Of a stretch of 8,099 bases of DNA, positions 1-6,630 are shown in pieces. Under the pieces are notes generated by a model. The model made no database searches and was not told where the DNA came from. It saw only the letters and a program-made list of their open reading frames with translations. Source of the stretch: Halieaceae bacterium (GTDB lineage: Bacteria > Pseudomonadota > Gammaproteobacteria > Pseudomonadales > Halieaceae). The translations under genes and the position numbers were made by a program. Each line of letters opens with the position of its first letter. Positions within the stretch are counted from its first letter, which is position 1. The DNA lies in NCBI GenBank assembly GCA_003523185.1, contig DPGN01000006.1:1-8099 (forward strand), read 5' to 3'.

Positions 1-234
1 TTGCATCTCAGTGTGGCAGACAGCGGTATCGGCATGACCGAGGAGCAGCAGGCGAAGGTTTTTCAGGCCTTTGTGCAAGGTGACAGTAAAACCAGTGTTA
101 ATTACGGTGGTACAGGACTGGGCTTGGCTATCGTGAGCAACTTTTGTGACATGCTGGGTGGATCAGTGGAACTCTCCTCCACACCCGATGAAGGATCTCG
201 GTTCGACGTTAGTCTTCCAATTGCCCCAATGTGA
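1..234 (+). CDS. Sensor histidine kinase, C-terminal ATP-binding domain (5' end outside window)
   Basis: This is the last 77 codons of a histidine kinase; the TTG at position 1 is read as an internal Leu codon because the gene clearly continues to the left. Seen in the sequence: the HATPase_c G1 box (DSGIGM, residues 8-13 of the fragment), an F-box-like stretch (VFQAFVQGD) and the G2 box (GGTGLGLAIV), then the closing beta strands ending in LPIAPM and a TGA stop. These boxes bind ATP for autophosphorylation of a His in the missing dimerisation domain. The protein ends just after the ATPase fold, so it carries no C-terminal receiver or Hpt domain; an N-terminal receiver or sensor cannot be judged. 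The signal and the partner regulator are unknown. Its 3' end overlaps the oppositely oriented lipoprotein gene by 26 bp. The domain is certain; the kinase subfamily is not. Confidence 0.9.
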   Translation: MHLSVADSGIGMTEEQQAKVFQAFVQGDSKTSVNYGGTGLGLAIVSNFCDMLGGSVELSSTPDEGSRFDVSLPIAPM

Positions 235-778
235 GCTCGCGAAGCCGTTTTAGAACGGCCTCCCGCTTCTTCAGATCGCTCGCTAACTTGGAGTTTTTCT
301 TACCCAGCTCAGAAACACGGTCCTCAAGCTGCGTCAGCAAGGCCAGCGCCAAAGACATGATTTCAGCACGATCATCCAATGCTTGCGACGAACTACCATC
401 GTTGCGGTCTGCGCGGAGCACAGCGATGAAAGCCAGTCCGATTTCAGCTTCCCGTTGCGCATTGTCAGATTCAGCCTCCGCATGGCGTTCGAAATAGCTG
501 AGTGCCTGAGCATAGTCCCTAGCAGCTAGCGCTCGCACGCCTCGATCGAAGTACGTTTCCTCGGGTTCGGCCACCACTTCAGAACAATCGCAACTAGCAT
601 CGACAATTGACTCTGGGATGTTGAGCTCAGGCACGGTTTCACTGACCACCGCGGGAGACGTCTCAACGGGCGCAGACACCTCCTCTTCCGCGACTGGGGC
701 GGTCTGACAACCAGCTAGCATAACAATTGCCACTAGTGCCGACGAAGGGAGCCATCGCTTGTGTCTGAACGTGTTCAT
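209..778 (-). CDS. Predicted outer-membrane lipoprotein with TPR-like segment and C-terminal coiled coil
   Basis: A 189-residue protein I cannot assign to a named function. It begins with a basic n-region (RHKR), a hydrophobic stretch and a lipobox LAGC with the acylated Cys at residue 24. Gln at +2, not Asp, suggests Lol sorting to the outer membrane. Residues 25-75 form an acidic Pro/Glu/Val-rich linker with a CDC motif (Cys63, Cys65). Residues about 75-104 (YFDRGVRALAARDYAQALSY and on) look like one TPR-type helical hairpin. Residues about 145-182 are charged and Leu-rich, consistent with a coiled coil. A small lipoprotein with a coiled-coil C terminus beside a kinase recalls QseG of the GlrK-QseG-GlrR system, but this is inference and the gene order here is convergent. 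It lies 42 bp after lysS with no visible terminator, so it may be the last operon gene. No Shine-Dalgarno sequence precedes the ATG; the start is chosen because it gives an intact signal peptide and no other in-frame start fits. Confidence 0.8.
   Translation of the reverse strand: MNTFRHKRWLPSSALVAIVMLAGCQTAPVAEEEVSAPVETSPAVVSETVPELNIPESIVDASCDCSEVVAEPEETYFDRGVRALAARDYAQALSYFERHAEAESDNAQREAEIGLAFIAVLRADRNDGSSSQALDDRAEIMSLALALLTQLEDRVSELGKKNSKLASDLKKREAVLKRLRELTLGQLED
244..259 (+). other. Perfect 6-bp inverted repeat with 4-nt loop just after the kinase stop codon
   Basis: GCCGTT, loop TTAG, AACGGC, starting 10 nt after the kinase TGA and lying inside the lipoprotein reading frame. In RNA from the plus strand it would form a short hairpin at the point where the kinase transcript should end. 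No T-run follows (the next bases are CU-rich), so it is not a standard intrinsic terminator. A weak 3'-end-stabilising or Rho-assisted role is possible; chance is also possible for a stem this short. Confidence 0.3.
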
Positions 779-784
779 GGCTGG

Positions 785-793
785 AGAATAGCA
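785..793 (-). promoter_or_regulatory. Candidate extended -10 promoter for the lipoprotein gene (possibly leaderless)
   Basis: On the minus strand this reads TGC-TATTCT, an extended -10 (TGn) followed by a hexamer matching TATAAT at four of six positions, including the important A2 and T6. Only six bases separate it from the ATG at 778, the spacing at which transcription would start on or next to the start codon. This would fit the lack of a Shine-Dalgarno sequence. No good -35 element is present at 16-18 bp spacing. The site is an inference from motif and spacing. Confidence 0.25.
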
Positions 794-820
794 GTCTTTT
801 TGCTTTACGTTGTGACTAAT

Positions 821-2302
821 TCACTCTGGCCGCATATGAGGGAAAAGAATCACATCGCGAATAGAGGGTGAATTCGTCAGGAGCATCACCAACCGATCAA
901 TACCAATGCCCTCTCCTGCTGTTGGCGGTAAGCCATACTCCAGCGCGCGGATATAATCGTGGTCGTAATGCATCGCTTCATCGTCGCCTGCATCTTTCTC
1001 GGCCACTTGCGCTCTGAATCGCTCCGCCTGATCTTCGGCATCGTTCAATTCGCTGAAGCCATTAGCCAATTCACGACCCCCTACAAAAAACTCAAACCGA
1101 TCAGTGACGTCTGGGTTGTCATCGTTACGACGCGCCAATGGCGATACTTCGGTCGGATATTCAGTGATGAAGGTCGGTTGTATCAATTGGTGCTCAGCGG
1201 TCTCCTCGAATATCTCCATGTGTATACGGCCAAGTCCCCAACCGGCTTTAACGTCGATGCCGAGGCCTGACAGTACTGCGGAAGCTGATTCACGAGACGC
1301 CAGCTGCTCAGCCGTTATCATCGAATTGTGTGTAAGGATGGCTTCAGTGACCGTCATACGGTCAAACGGTCGGCTAAAATCAATGCTGTCATCACCGCAG
1401 GGCACCACGGTCGTCCCGAGCACCTCTTGTGACAGCTCGCGTAGCAACTGTTCTGTTAGATCCATTGCGTCCCGGTAGTCCGCATAAGCCCAGTAAAATT
1501 CCAGCATGGTGAACTCGGGGTTGTGACGGGTTGAGAGCCCCTCATTACGGAAGTTGCGATTAATCTCGTAGACCTTTTCAAAACCACCGACTGTCAAGCG
1601 TTTCAAATACAGCTCAGGTGCAATGCGCATGAACATCGGCATGTCGAGCGCATTGTGATGAGTTGCAAAGGGACGCGCGGTCGCACCACCGGGAATCGGG
1701 TGCAGCATCGGCGTCTCCACCTCCATAAATCCATGGCGATCCAAAAACGAGCGCACAAACGCGATCACGCGAGATCGTATCTGAAAGGTCTCGCGAACCT
1801 CAGGATTCGCGATTAGGTCGACATAGCGCTGACGGTATCGAAGTTCTTGATCCGCAAGTCCGTGATACTTGTCAGGAAGTGGCCTTAACGCCTTTGTAAG
1901 CAGTTGCGCAGACTCCATATTGATATAGAGATCGCCCTTCCCGCTCTTACAGAGCACACCAGACGACGCCACGATATCGCCCAGATCCCAGCTTTTAATG
2001 GCATCGAGCGTGTCTTCGGTTAAGCCCTTGCGGTCGATATAAAGCTGAATTGTGTCCGATCCGTCCTGGATCAACAAAAACGCGCCTCGGTTACGAATCA
2101 GCCGCCCAGCAACAGCAAAGGAATGGTTTTGCTCAGCAAGCGCCTCTTTGGTCTCGGCACCAAATTGTGCCTGCAGATCACCCGCCATGGCCGTGCGATG
2201 AAAATCATTAGGAAAGGCGTTACCCGCCTCACGCAAATTCGCGAGTTTGGTACGACGCTCCGCAATGAGCTTGTTTTCGTCTGTTGAAGTTGGGTCAGTC
2301 AT
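821..2302 (-). CDS. lysS: Lysine--tRNA ligase, class II (LysRS)
   Basis: Cytoplasmic enzyme that activates lysine with ATP and charges tRNA-Lys. The 493-residue length is close to the roughly 505 of E. coli LysS. Residues about 62-140 are the OB-fold anticodon-binding domain (VAGRLIRNRGAFLLIQDGSD). The catalytic domain carries the three class II motifs: motif 1 around 175-200 (ending GFMEVETPML), motif 2 around 245-275 (FRNEGLSTRHNPEFTMLEFY) and motif 3 at 463-475 (GEGIGIDRLVMLL), followed by the conserved IRDVILFPHMRP end. NGFSELND, part of the lysine-binding pocket, is also present. The ATG at 2302 has an AGGA Shine-Dalgarno sequence (2309-2312) six bases upstream, which supports this start. 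It is 13 bp downstream of prfB and surely cotranscribed with it, as in many gammaproteobacteria. No motif is missing or broken. Confidence 0.98.
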   Translation of the reverse strand: MTDPTSTDENKLIAERRTKLANLREAGNAFPNDFHRTAMAGDLQAQFGAETKEALAEQNHSFAVAGRLIRNRGAFLLIQDGSDTIQLYIDRKGLTEDTLDAIKSWDLGDIVASSGVLCKSGKGDLYINMESAQLLTKALRPLPDKYHGLADQELRYRQRYVDLIANPEVRETFQIRSRVIAFVRSFLDRHGFMEVETPMLHPIPGGATARPFATHHNALDMPMFMRIAPELYLKRLTVGGFEKVYEINRNFRNEGLSTRHNPEFTMLEFYWAYADYRDAMDLTEQLLRELSQEVLGTTVVPCGDDSIDFSRPFDRMTVTEAILTHNSMITAEQLASRESASAVLSGLGIDVKAGWGLGRIHMEIFEETAEHQLIQPTFITEYPTEVSPLARRNDDNPDVTDRFEFFVGGRELANGFSELNDAEDQAERFRAQVAEKDAGDDEAMHYDHDYIRALEYGLPPTAGEGIGIDRLVMLLTNSPSIRDVILFPHMRPE

Positions 2303-2315
2303 AAGCTGTCCTAGG

Positions 2316-3411
2316 TTACAGGCCCTTTTTCAGGGAAGCCTCAATAAAGGGGTCAAGCGCACCATCCAATACCGCCTGCGTGTTGCGGTTCTCTACACCT
2401 GTTCGTAAATCTTTTATGCGCGAATCATCCAATACGTATGATCGAATCTGACTTCCCCAGCCAATATCCGCTTTGCTGTCTTCCATGGCTTGCTTCTCCG
2501 CACTTCGCTTTAGCATCTCCATTTCATAGAGCTTCGCCCTGAGCTGCTTCATGGCGTTGTCTTTGTTCTGATGCTGGGAGCGCTCCGTCTGGCAGCTGGT
2601 GACAATACCAGACGGCTCGTGGGTAATTCGCACCGCCGAATCCGTCGTGTTGACGTGCTGTCCACCCGCGCCGGAAGACCGATAGGTATCAATGCGGAGA
2701 TCAGCAGGGTTTATGTCAATTTCTATATTGTCATCAATTTCCGGGGAGACGAAGACCGACGAAAATGAGGTATGCCGTCGTCCGCCGCTATCAAAGGGTG
2801 ATTTTCGGACCAAACGGTGAACACCTGTCTCAGTTCGTAACCATCCAAAGGCATACTCGCCCTCAAATTGAACCGTGGCACTTTTTATACCCGCCACTTC
2901 GCCCGCGGAGACTTCGGCCAAGGTTGTCTTGAAGCCCTTGCTCTCACCCCATCGCAGGTACATTCGCAGCAGCATCTCTGCCCAATCCTGCGCCTCAGTG
3001 CCACCTGATCCTGCTTGAATATCGAGGAAGGCATTGTTGGGATCCATTTCACCTGCAAACATGCGACGGAACTCAAGGGTCTCGAGCTGCGCGATCAGCT
3101 TTTCAATATCGCTAGCGACTTCGTCTGCGGTTTCCTGATCCTCCTCAGCTTGCGCTAACTCTAGCAGCGCAACACCATCTTCGTGACCCGCATCCAGCGT
3201 TTCGATGGTGTGAACCACCAGTTCTAGTGATGCGCGCTCGCGGCCCAGACTTTGTGCTTTGTCGGGATCATCCCAGATAGTGGGCTCGGCTAATTCGAGC
3301 TCTACCTCGGCCAGGCGATCCTTCTTATGAGGAAAGTCAAAGATACCCCCGAAGCACGTCTGTACGAGCGCGAATATCTTTCAGTTGGTTTATGAGGGGA
3401 GCAATTTCCAC
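2316..3411 (-). CDS. prfB: Peptide chain release factor 2 (RF2), expressed by programmed +1 frameshift
   Basis: RF2 recognises UGA and UAA stop codons in the ribosomal A site and triggers peptide release. The gene is read in two frames. The first runs from a GTG at 3411, giving MEIAPLINQLKDIRARTDVL then RGYL (24 residues), to an in-frame TGA (3339-3337). A +1 shift there continues as DFPHKKDRLAEVELELAEPT from 3338 to the TAA at 2316, giving 364 residues against 365 in E. coli. Landmarks: anticodon-like tripeptide SPF at 204-206 and catalytic GGQ at 249-251, both exactly one residue earlier than in E. coli. The GTG is the only ordinary start between an upstream in-frame TAG (two codons before) and the shift site; a weak GGA lies seven bases before it. 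An ORF starting at 3218 (300 residues) is merely the longest open stretch in the second frame and lacks the N-terminal domain. The gene is intact, not a pseudogene, and is followed closely by lysS. Confidence 0.97.
3336..3350 (-). promoter_or_regulatory. prfB programmed +1 frameshift site (SD-like G-run plus CTTTGAC)
   Basis: On the minus strand this reads GGGGG-TAT-CTT-TGA-C. The G-run (3350-3346) acts like an internal Shine-Dalgarno sequence pairing with 16S rRNA, CTT is the slippery P-site codon, and TGA followed by C is a poor termination context. When RF2 is scarce, the ribosome pauses at TGA and slips forward one base, making more RF2; this is the known autoregulatory loop. The E. coli element is AGGGGGTATCTTTGAC; here the base before the G-run is C, not A, so one pair with the anti-Shine-Dalgarno is lost while the spacing and the encoded RGYL-D peptide are kept. 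Confidence 0.96.
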
Positions 3412-3441
3412 GAACTATTCCGGTGTCCTGACGGGGCGCCG

Positions 3442-3470
3442 ATTCTATCTGAGCCGGCCTGCGAGTTCCA
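3442..3470 (-). promoter_or_regulatory. Weak candidate sigma-70 promoter in the recJ-prfB gap
   Basis: The 64-bp gap between recJ and prfB holds TAGAAT (3447-3442), five of six matches to the -10 consensus, with TGGAAC (3470-3465), three of six to the -35 consensus, 17 bp upstream. Transcription would start some 25 bases before the prfB GTG. This is the longest gap in the operon, so an internal promoter here is plausible, but the -35 is poor and the call rests on motif inspection only. Confidence 0.3.
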
Positions 3471-3475
3471 TACGA

Positions 3476-5209
3476 TCAGTGGGATTGGGCAGGCCAAATG
3501 ATATCGAGCTGCAGCTGAAGCTTGCGCTCACCTCTGTACTCATTGACCGATGGCCTGTAGACACATCGGACTGCTGCAGGCCGATCAGTCATCCAGGTCT
3601 CGACATCTGCGTTAAACGCAATCGCATCCAGCATTCCCACATCGGTTATCAAGCGGAATTTAAGGTGCTTCTCGCCCACTACACGCATGTCAGCAATCCC
3701 AAAAACACCATCAAACGATGGGGCTTCGAAGGCCTGACCCCACGGTCCGCCAGAGTCGATAGCTTCTGCCAGCTGCAGCGTCATATCCACCGCCTCTAGC
3801 GCTCCATCCGTTAAATGGACTTGGTCAGGCAATGTACCGTTCATAACCTCTGACGCCACATGATTAAACGCGTCTCGGAATTGAGGCAAGTTGCTCTCAG
3901 ACAGGCTCAGCCCCGCCGCCATAGCATGACCACCAAACTTGGAAATTAGGCCCGGGTTGAGCGTAGCGACACGGTCTAGTGCATCACGTAGATGAAACCC
4001 AGCAATGGAGCGCCCAGATCCCTTTAACTCACCATCACCTGCTTGCGCAAAAATAAGTGTGGGTCGATGGAAACGCTCGCGGATTCGCGATGCCAAAATA
4101 CCAACAACGCCTTGGTGCCAGTCCGCTTGGTAGAGTGATAATGCAAAGTCGGTGTTTGAGACCGAGAAAGTCCCATTTTCCAGCAAGACTAACGCATCAG
4201 CCTGCATTGAGCTCTCAATATCTCTGCGCTCCCGGTTGTAATCATTGAGCTGGGTCGCCAACTCTCGTGCTGCAAAGGACGACTCGGAGAGTAAGCATTC
4301 GATGCCAACTGACATGTCATCCAGGCGTCCCGCCGCATTAATCCGCGGCCCAGCTATGAAGCCGAGGTCAGTGGATGACACCGATCTTATGTCGCGTCCG
4401 GCCACTTCAAACAATGCCTCGATGCCAGGTCGCGCTCTACCGGCTCGCATCCGTGCAATACCCGCCGCCACTAAGGTCCGGTTATTTTTGTCGAGTGGTA
4501 CAACGTCTGCGACCGTACCGAGAGCTACCAAATCAAGTGCGTCTGCCAAATTAGGCATCTCGATACCCATGGTTTCAAACCAGCCACGTTGCCGTAATTC
4601 AGCTCGAAGTGCCGTGAGCACGTAGAACATCACGCCAACACCCGCCAGCGCCTTGCTGGGAAACGAGCACCCGGGTTGATTGGGATTAACAATGATATCC
4701 GCCTCTGGCAGCTCGGCACCCGGTAGATGGTGGTCAGTCACGATGACGCTCATTCCCAGCATACGCGCCGCCATTACACCATCGATGCTGGCAATACCGT
4801 TATCAACTGTCATCAACACGTCAGGCTGATACTGCGCCGCAATACCGACAATTTCGGGCGTAAGTCCGTAGCCGTATTCGAAACGATTTGGGACTAGATA
4901 GGTGACTTCCTCTAGACCCATCTGCTTCAGAAGTGACACCGCTAGCGCACAGCTAGTGGCACCATCGGCATCAAAATCGCCCACGATGACGACGCTCGCC
5001 TGAAACTCAATCGCATCTGCCAACATCTCTGCCGCCTCTTGAGCGCCCTTCAGAGCGTTTGGGGGCAAGAGCTGATTCAACGGTAGTGAAATATCGTTGA
5101 GATTATCCACGCCACGATTGGCGTAAATCTGTTTCAACGCTCGTGGCAGAGACGCATCACGAAGAGCGGGTGAAATGACGCCTTGACGGTGCTCTATGAC
5201 CTCACTCAT
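3476..5209 (-). CDS. recJ: Single-stranded-DNA-specific 5'-3' exonuclease RecJ
   Basis: Processive 5'-3' exonuclease on single-stranded DNA, used in RecF-pathway recombination, mismatch repair and base excision repair. The DHH phosphoesterase core shows the metal-binding motifs DFDADG (78-83), DNG (136-138), DHH (159-161) and GTVADVVPLD (231-240). The DHHA1 domain follows, with GSGRSIAGFHLRDAL and the GGHAMAAG motif (426-433). The last ~110 residues form the OB-like domain, with HLKFRL and the typical ending. The ATG at 5209 is chosen because it gives 577 residues, the same as E. coli RecJ, and overlaps the thrC stop by one base (TGATG), a classic coupling arrangement. An in-frame TTG at 5221 would add four residues (MPRL) but has no better ribosome binding site. 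Neither start has a strong Shine-Dalgarno sequence, so translation probably depends on ribosomes finishing thrC. Confidence 0.97.
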   Translation of the reverse strand: MSEVIEHRQGVISPALRDASLPRALKQIYANRGVDNLNDISLPLNQLLPPNALKGAQEAAEMLADAIEFQASVVIVGDFDADGATSCALAVSLLKQMGLEEVTYLVPNRFEYGYGLTPEIVGIAAQYQPDVLMTVDNGIASIDGVMAARMLGMSVIVTDHHLPGAELPEADIIVNPNQPGCSFPSKALAGVGVMFYVLTALRAELRQRGWFETMGIEMPNLADALDLVALGTVADVVPLDKNNRTLVAAGIARMRAGRARPGIEALFEVAGRDIRSVSSTDLGFIAGPRINAAGRLDDMSVGIECLLSESSFAARELATQLNDYNRERRDIESSMQADALVLLENGTFSVSNTDFALSLYQADWHQGVVGILASRIRERFHRPTLIFAQAGDGELKGSGRSIAGFHLRDALDRVATLNPGLISKFGGHAMAAGLSLSESNLPQFRDAFNHVASEVMNGTLPDQVHLTDGALEAVDMTLQLAEAIDSGGPWGQAFEAPSFDGVFGIADMRVVGEKHLKFRLITDVGMLDAIAFNADVETWMTDRPAAVRCVYRPSVNEYRGERKLQLQLDIIWPAQSH

Positions 5210-6612
5210 CAGGCGCGGCAATTACCGGCCATGAAGGTTTGAACGACAGCGAGATCATTGGGAAGTACATGAAATGCTTCTGGACGATCGAATAGATCAG
5301 CCAGGTGATGTGGCAATTGAGCCTCGACGCCAATACCCGACGCTTCAATAGCGGCAGGAAATTTAGCGGGATGCGCCGTTGCCAAGGTAACCATCGCCGC
5401 CAGACTGTCTCCGTGACAAACCCTCGCAGCTTTTGTACCAATCGCAGTGTGGGGGTCAATTAGGTAACCATTATTGGACCAAACCTGCGCAATCTCTTCG
5501 CAGGTTTCATCATCCGAACAGCGGTGGCTGTCAAACATCGCTTTGGTTTGCTCTAGCGCCTGGTCAGACAACGCCAAGCCTCCCTCCACGAAGGTAGCCA
5601 TCCATCGACTCAGTTCGTCGCCGTCTCGACCAGCAAGGTCAAACAATAAACGTTCAAAATTGGATGAAACCGTAATATCCATGCTGGGCGACAACGTCGG
5701 CTCGAGTGTCAGGCGAGAGTAAACGCCTTCTGTCAGCACACGGTGGAGTACGTCGTTCTTATTGGTCGCGATGACCAGCTTCTCAATGGGCAGACCCATT
5801 TTCTTCGCGAGATACCCCGCAAAAATATCGCCGAAGTTTCCGGTCGGCACCGAGAAACTCGTGGGTGCATCCAAGCGACCGAGGGCAAGCGCCGAGTAAA
5901 AGTAGTAAACGATCTGAGCCATGATGCGAGCCCAATTAATCGAATTAACAGCGACGAGACGTCGGCCATCAGGTAGGAAGGACTCTGCGACAAAACTGGC
6001 CTTCACCATTGCCTGACAATCATCAAAGTTACCCTGAATCGCTAGATTATGAATATTGGGTGCAATTACCGTCGTCATCTGTCGACGCTGAACTTCTGAC
6101 ACGCGCTGATTAGGATGCAGGATAAAAATGTCGATGTTCTCACATCGCCGACAACCTTCGATTGCCGCGCTGCCAGTATCGCCGGAGGTGGCGCCCATAA
6201 CAACCACTTTCTCGCCACGGCGCGCCAGCACGTGATCGAGCAGTCGCCCGAGTAGCTGGAGAGCGAAATCTTTAAAGGCCAGGGTTGGCCCTTGGAACAG
6301 TTCTAACACCCATTGATTGTGATCGAGCTGGACTAGCGGCGCTATCGCCGGATGTCTGAACTCGGCATAGGTTTCCTTCAAGATTGCGCGAAGGTCAGCC
6401 TCATCAATGCAGTCCCCCACAAATGGCGAGACAATCTCATACGCGAGATCGGGATAGCTCATACCCCGCATGGCTATCAGCTGCTCACGGCTAAACGTTG
6501 GCAATTCGGTGGGCACATACAAGCCACCATCCGAGGCTAGGCCTGCTAATAATACGTCTTCAAAATTGAGCTCGGGCGCCTGGCCTCGGGTACTCACATA
6601 GCGTATCGACAT
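5209..6612 (-). CDS. thrC: Threonine synthase, PLP-dependent
   Basis: Converts O-phosphohomoserine to threonine and phosphate, the last step of threonine synthesis. The N-terminal threonine-synthase domain is clear (MSIRYVSTRGQAPELNFEDV, then LASDGGLYVP). The PLP-binding Lys is Lys114 in PTLAFKDFALQL, and the phosphate-cradling loop is GATSGDTGSAA (140-150). VPTGNFGDIFAG (255-266) is another family signature. At 467 residues it matches the longer Pseudomonas-type enzyme, not the 428-residue E. coli protein. The ATG at 6612 has AGGA ten bases upstream. It sits 18 bp after hom, which supplies homoserine; the homoserine kinase needed between them is not in the window and must be encoded elsewhere. 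Confidence 0.97.
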   Translation of the reverse strand: MSIRYVSTRGQAPELNFEDVLLAGLASDGGLYVPTELPTFSREQLIAMRGMSYPDLAYEIVSPFVGDCIDEADLRAILKETYAEFRHPAIAPLVQLDHNQWVLELFQGPTLAFKDFALQLLGRLLDHVLARRGEKVVVMGATSGDTGSAAIEGCRRCENIDIFILHPNQRVSEVQRRQMTTVIAPNIHNLAIQGNFDDCQAMVKASFVAESFLPDGRRLVAVNSINWARIMAQIVYYFYSALALGRLDAPTSFSVPTGNFGDIFAGYLAKKMGLPIEKLVIATNKNDVLHRVLTEGVYSRLTLEPTLSPSMDITVSSNFERLLFDLAGRDGDELSRWMATFVEGGLALSDQALEQTKAMFDSHRCSDDETCEEIAQVWSNNGYLIDPHTAIGTKAARVCHGDSLAAMVTLATAHPAKFPAAIEASGIGVEAQLPHHLADLFDRPEAFHVLPNDLAVVQTFMAGNCRA

Positions 6613-6630
6613 AGTAGAGACGTCCTCGGA

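Noticed and set aside
779..820. Possible intrinsic terminator between lysS and the lipoprotein gene
   Set aside because: Only an AGTC/GACT pairing with a long loop is visible, without a GC-rich stem or T-run.
2316..3218. A 300-residue RF2 starting at GTG 3218, or prfB as a frameshifted pseudogene
   Set aside because: The upstream leader, slippery CTTTGAC, G-run and conserved RGYL-D junction show normal programmed frameshifting.
3445..3471. Eight-codon ORF (ATG to TAG, minus strand) in the recJ-prfB gap, as a possible leader peptide
   Set aside because: It has no ribosome binding site, no run of regulatory codons and no attenuator hairpin; such a short frame is expected by chance.
3392..3799. 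Plus-strand 135-codon ORF antisense to recJ and the recJ-prfB gap
   Set aside because: It has no recognisable domain or ribosome binding site and lies opposite the conserved RecJ C terminus; it is a shadow of that gene.
4245..4625. Plus-strand 126-codon ORF antisense to recJ
   Set aside because: Its Ser/Arg/Pro-rich low-complexity translation is typical of the reverse complement of a coding gene.
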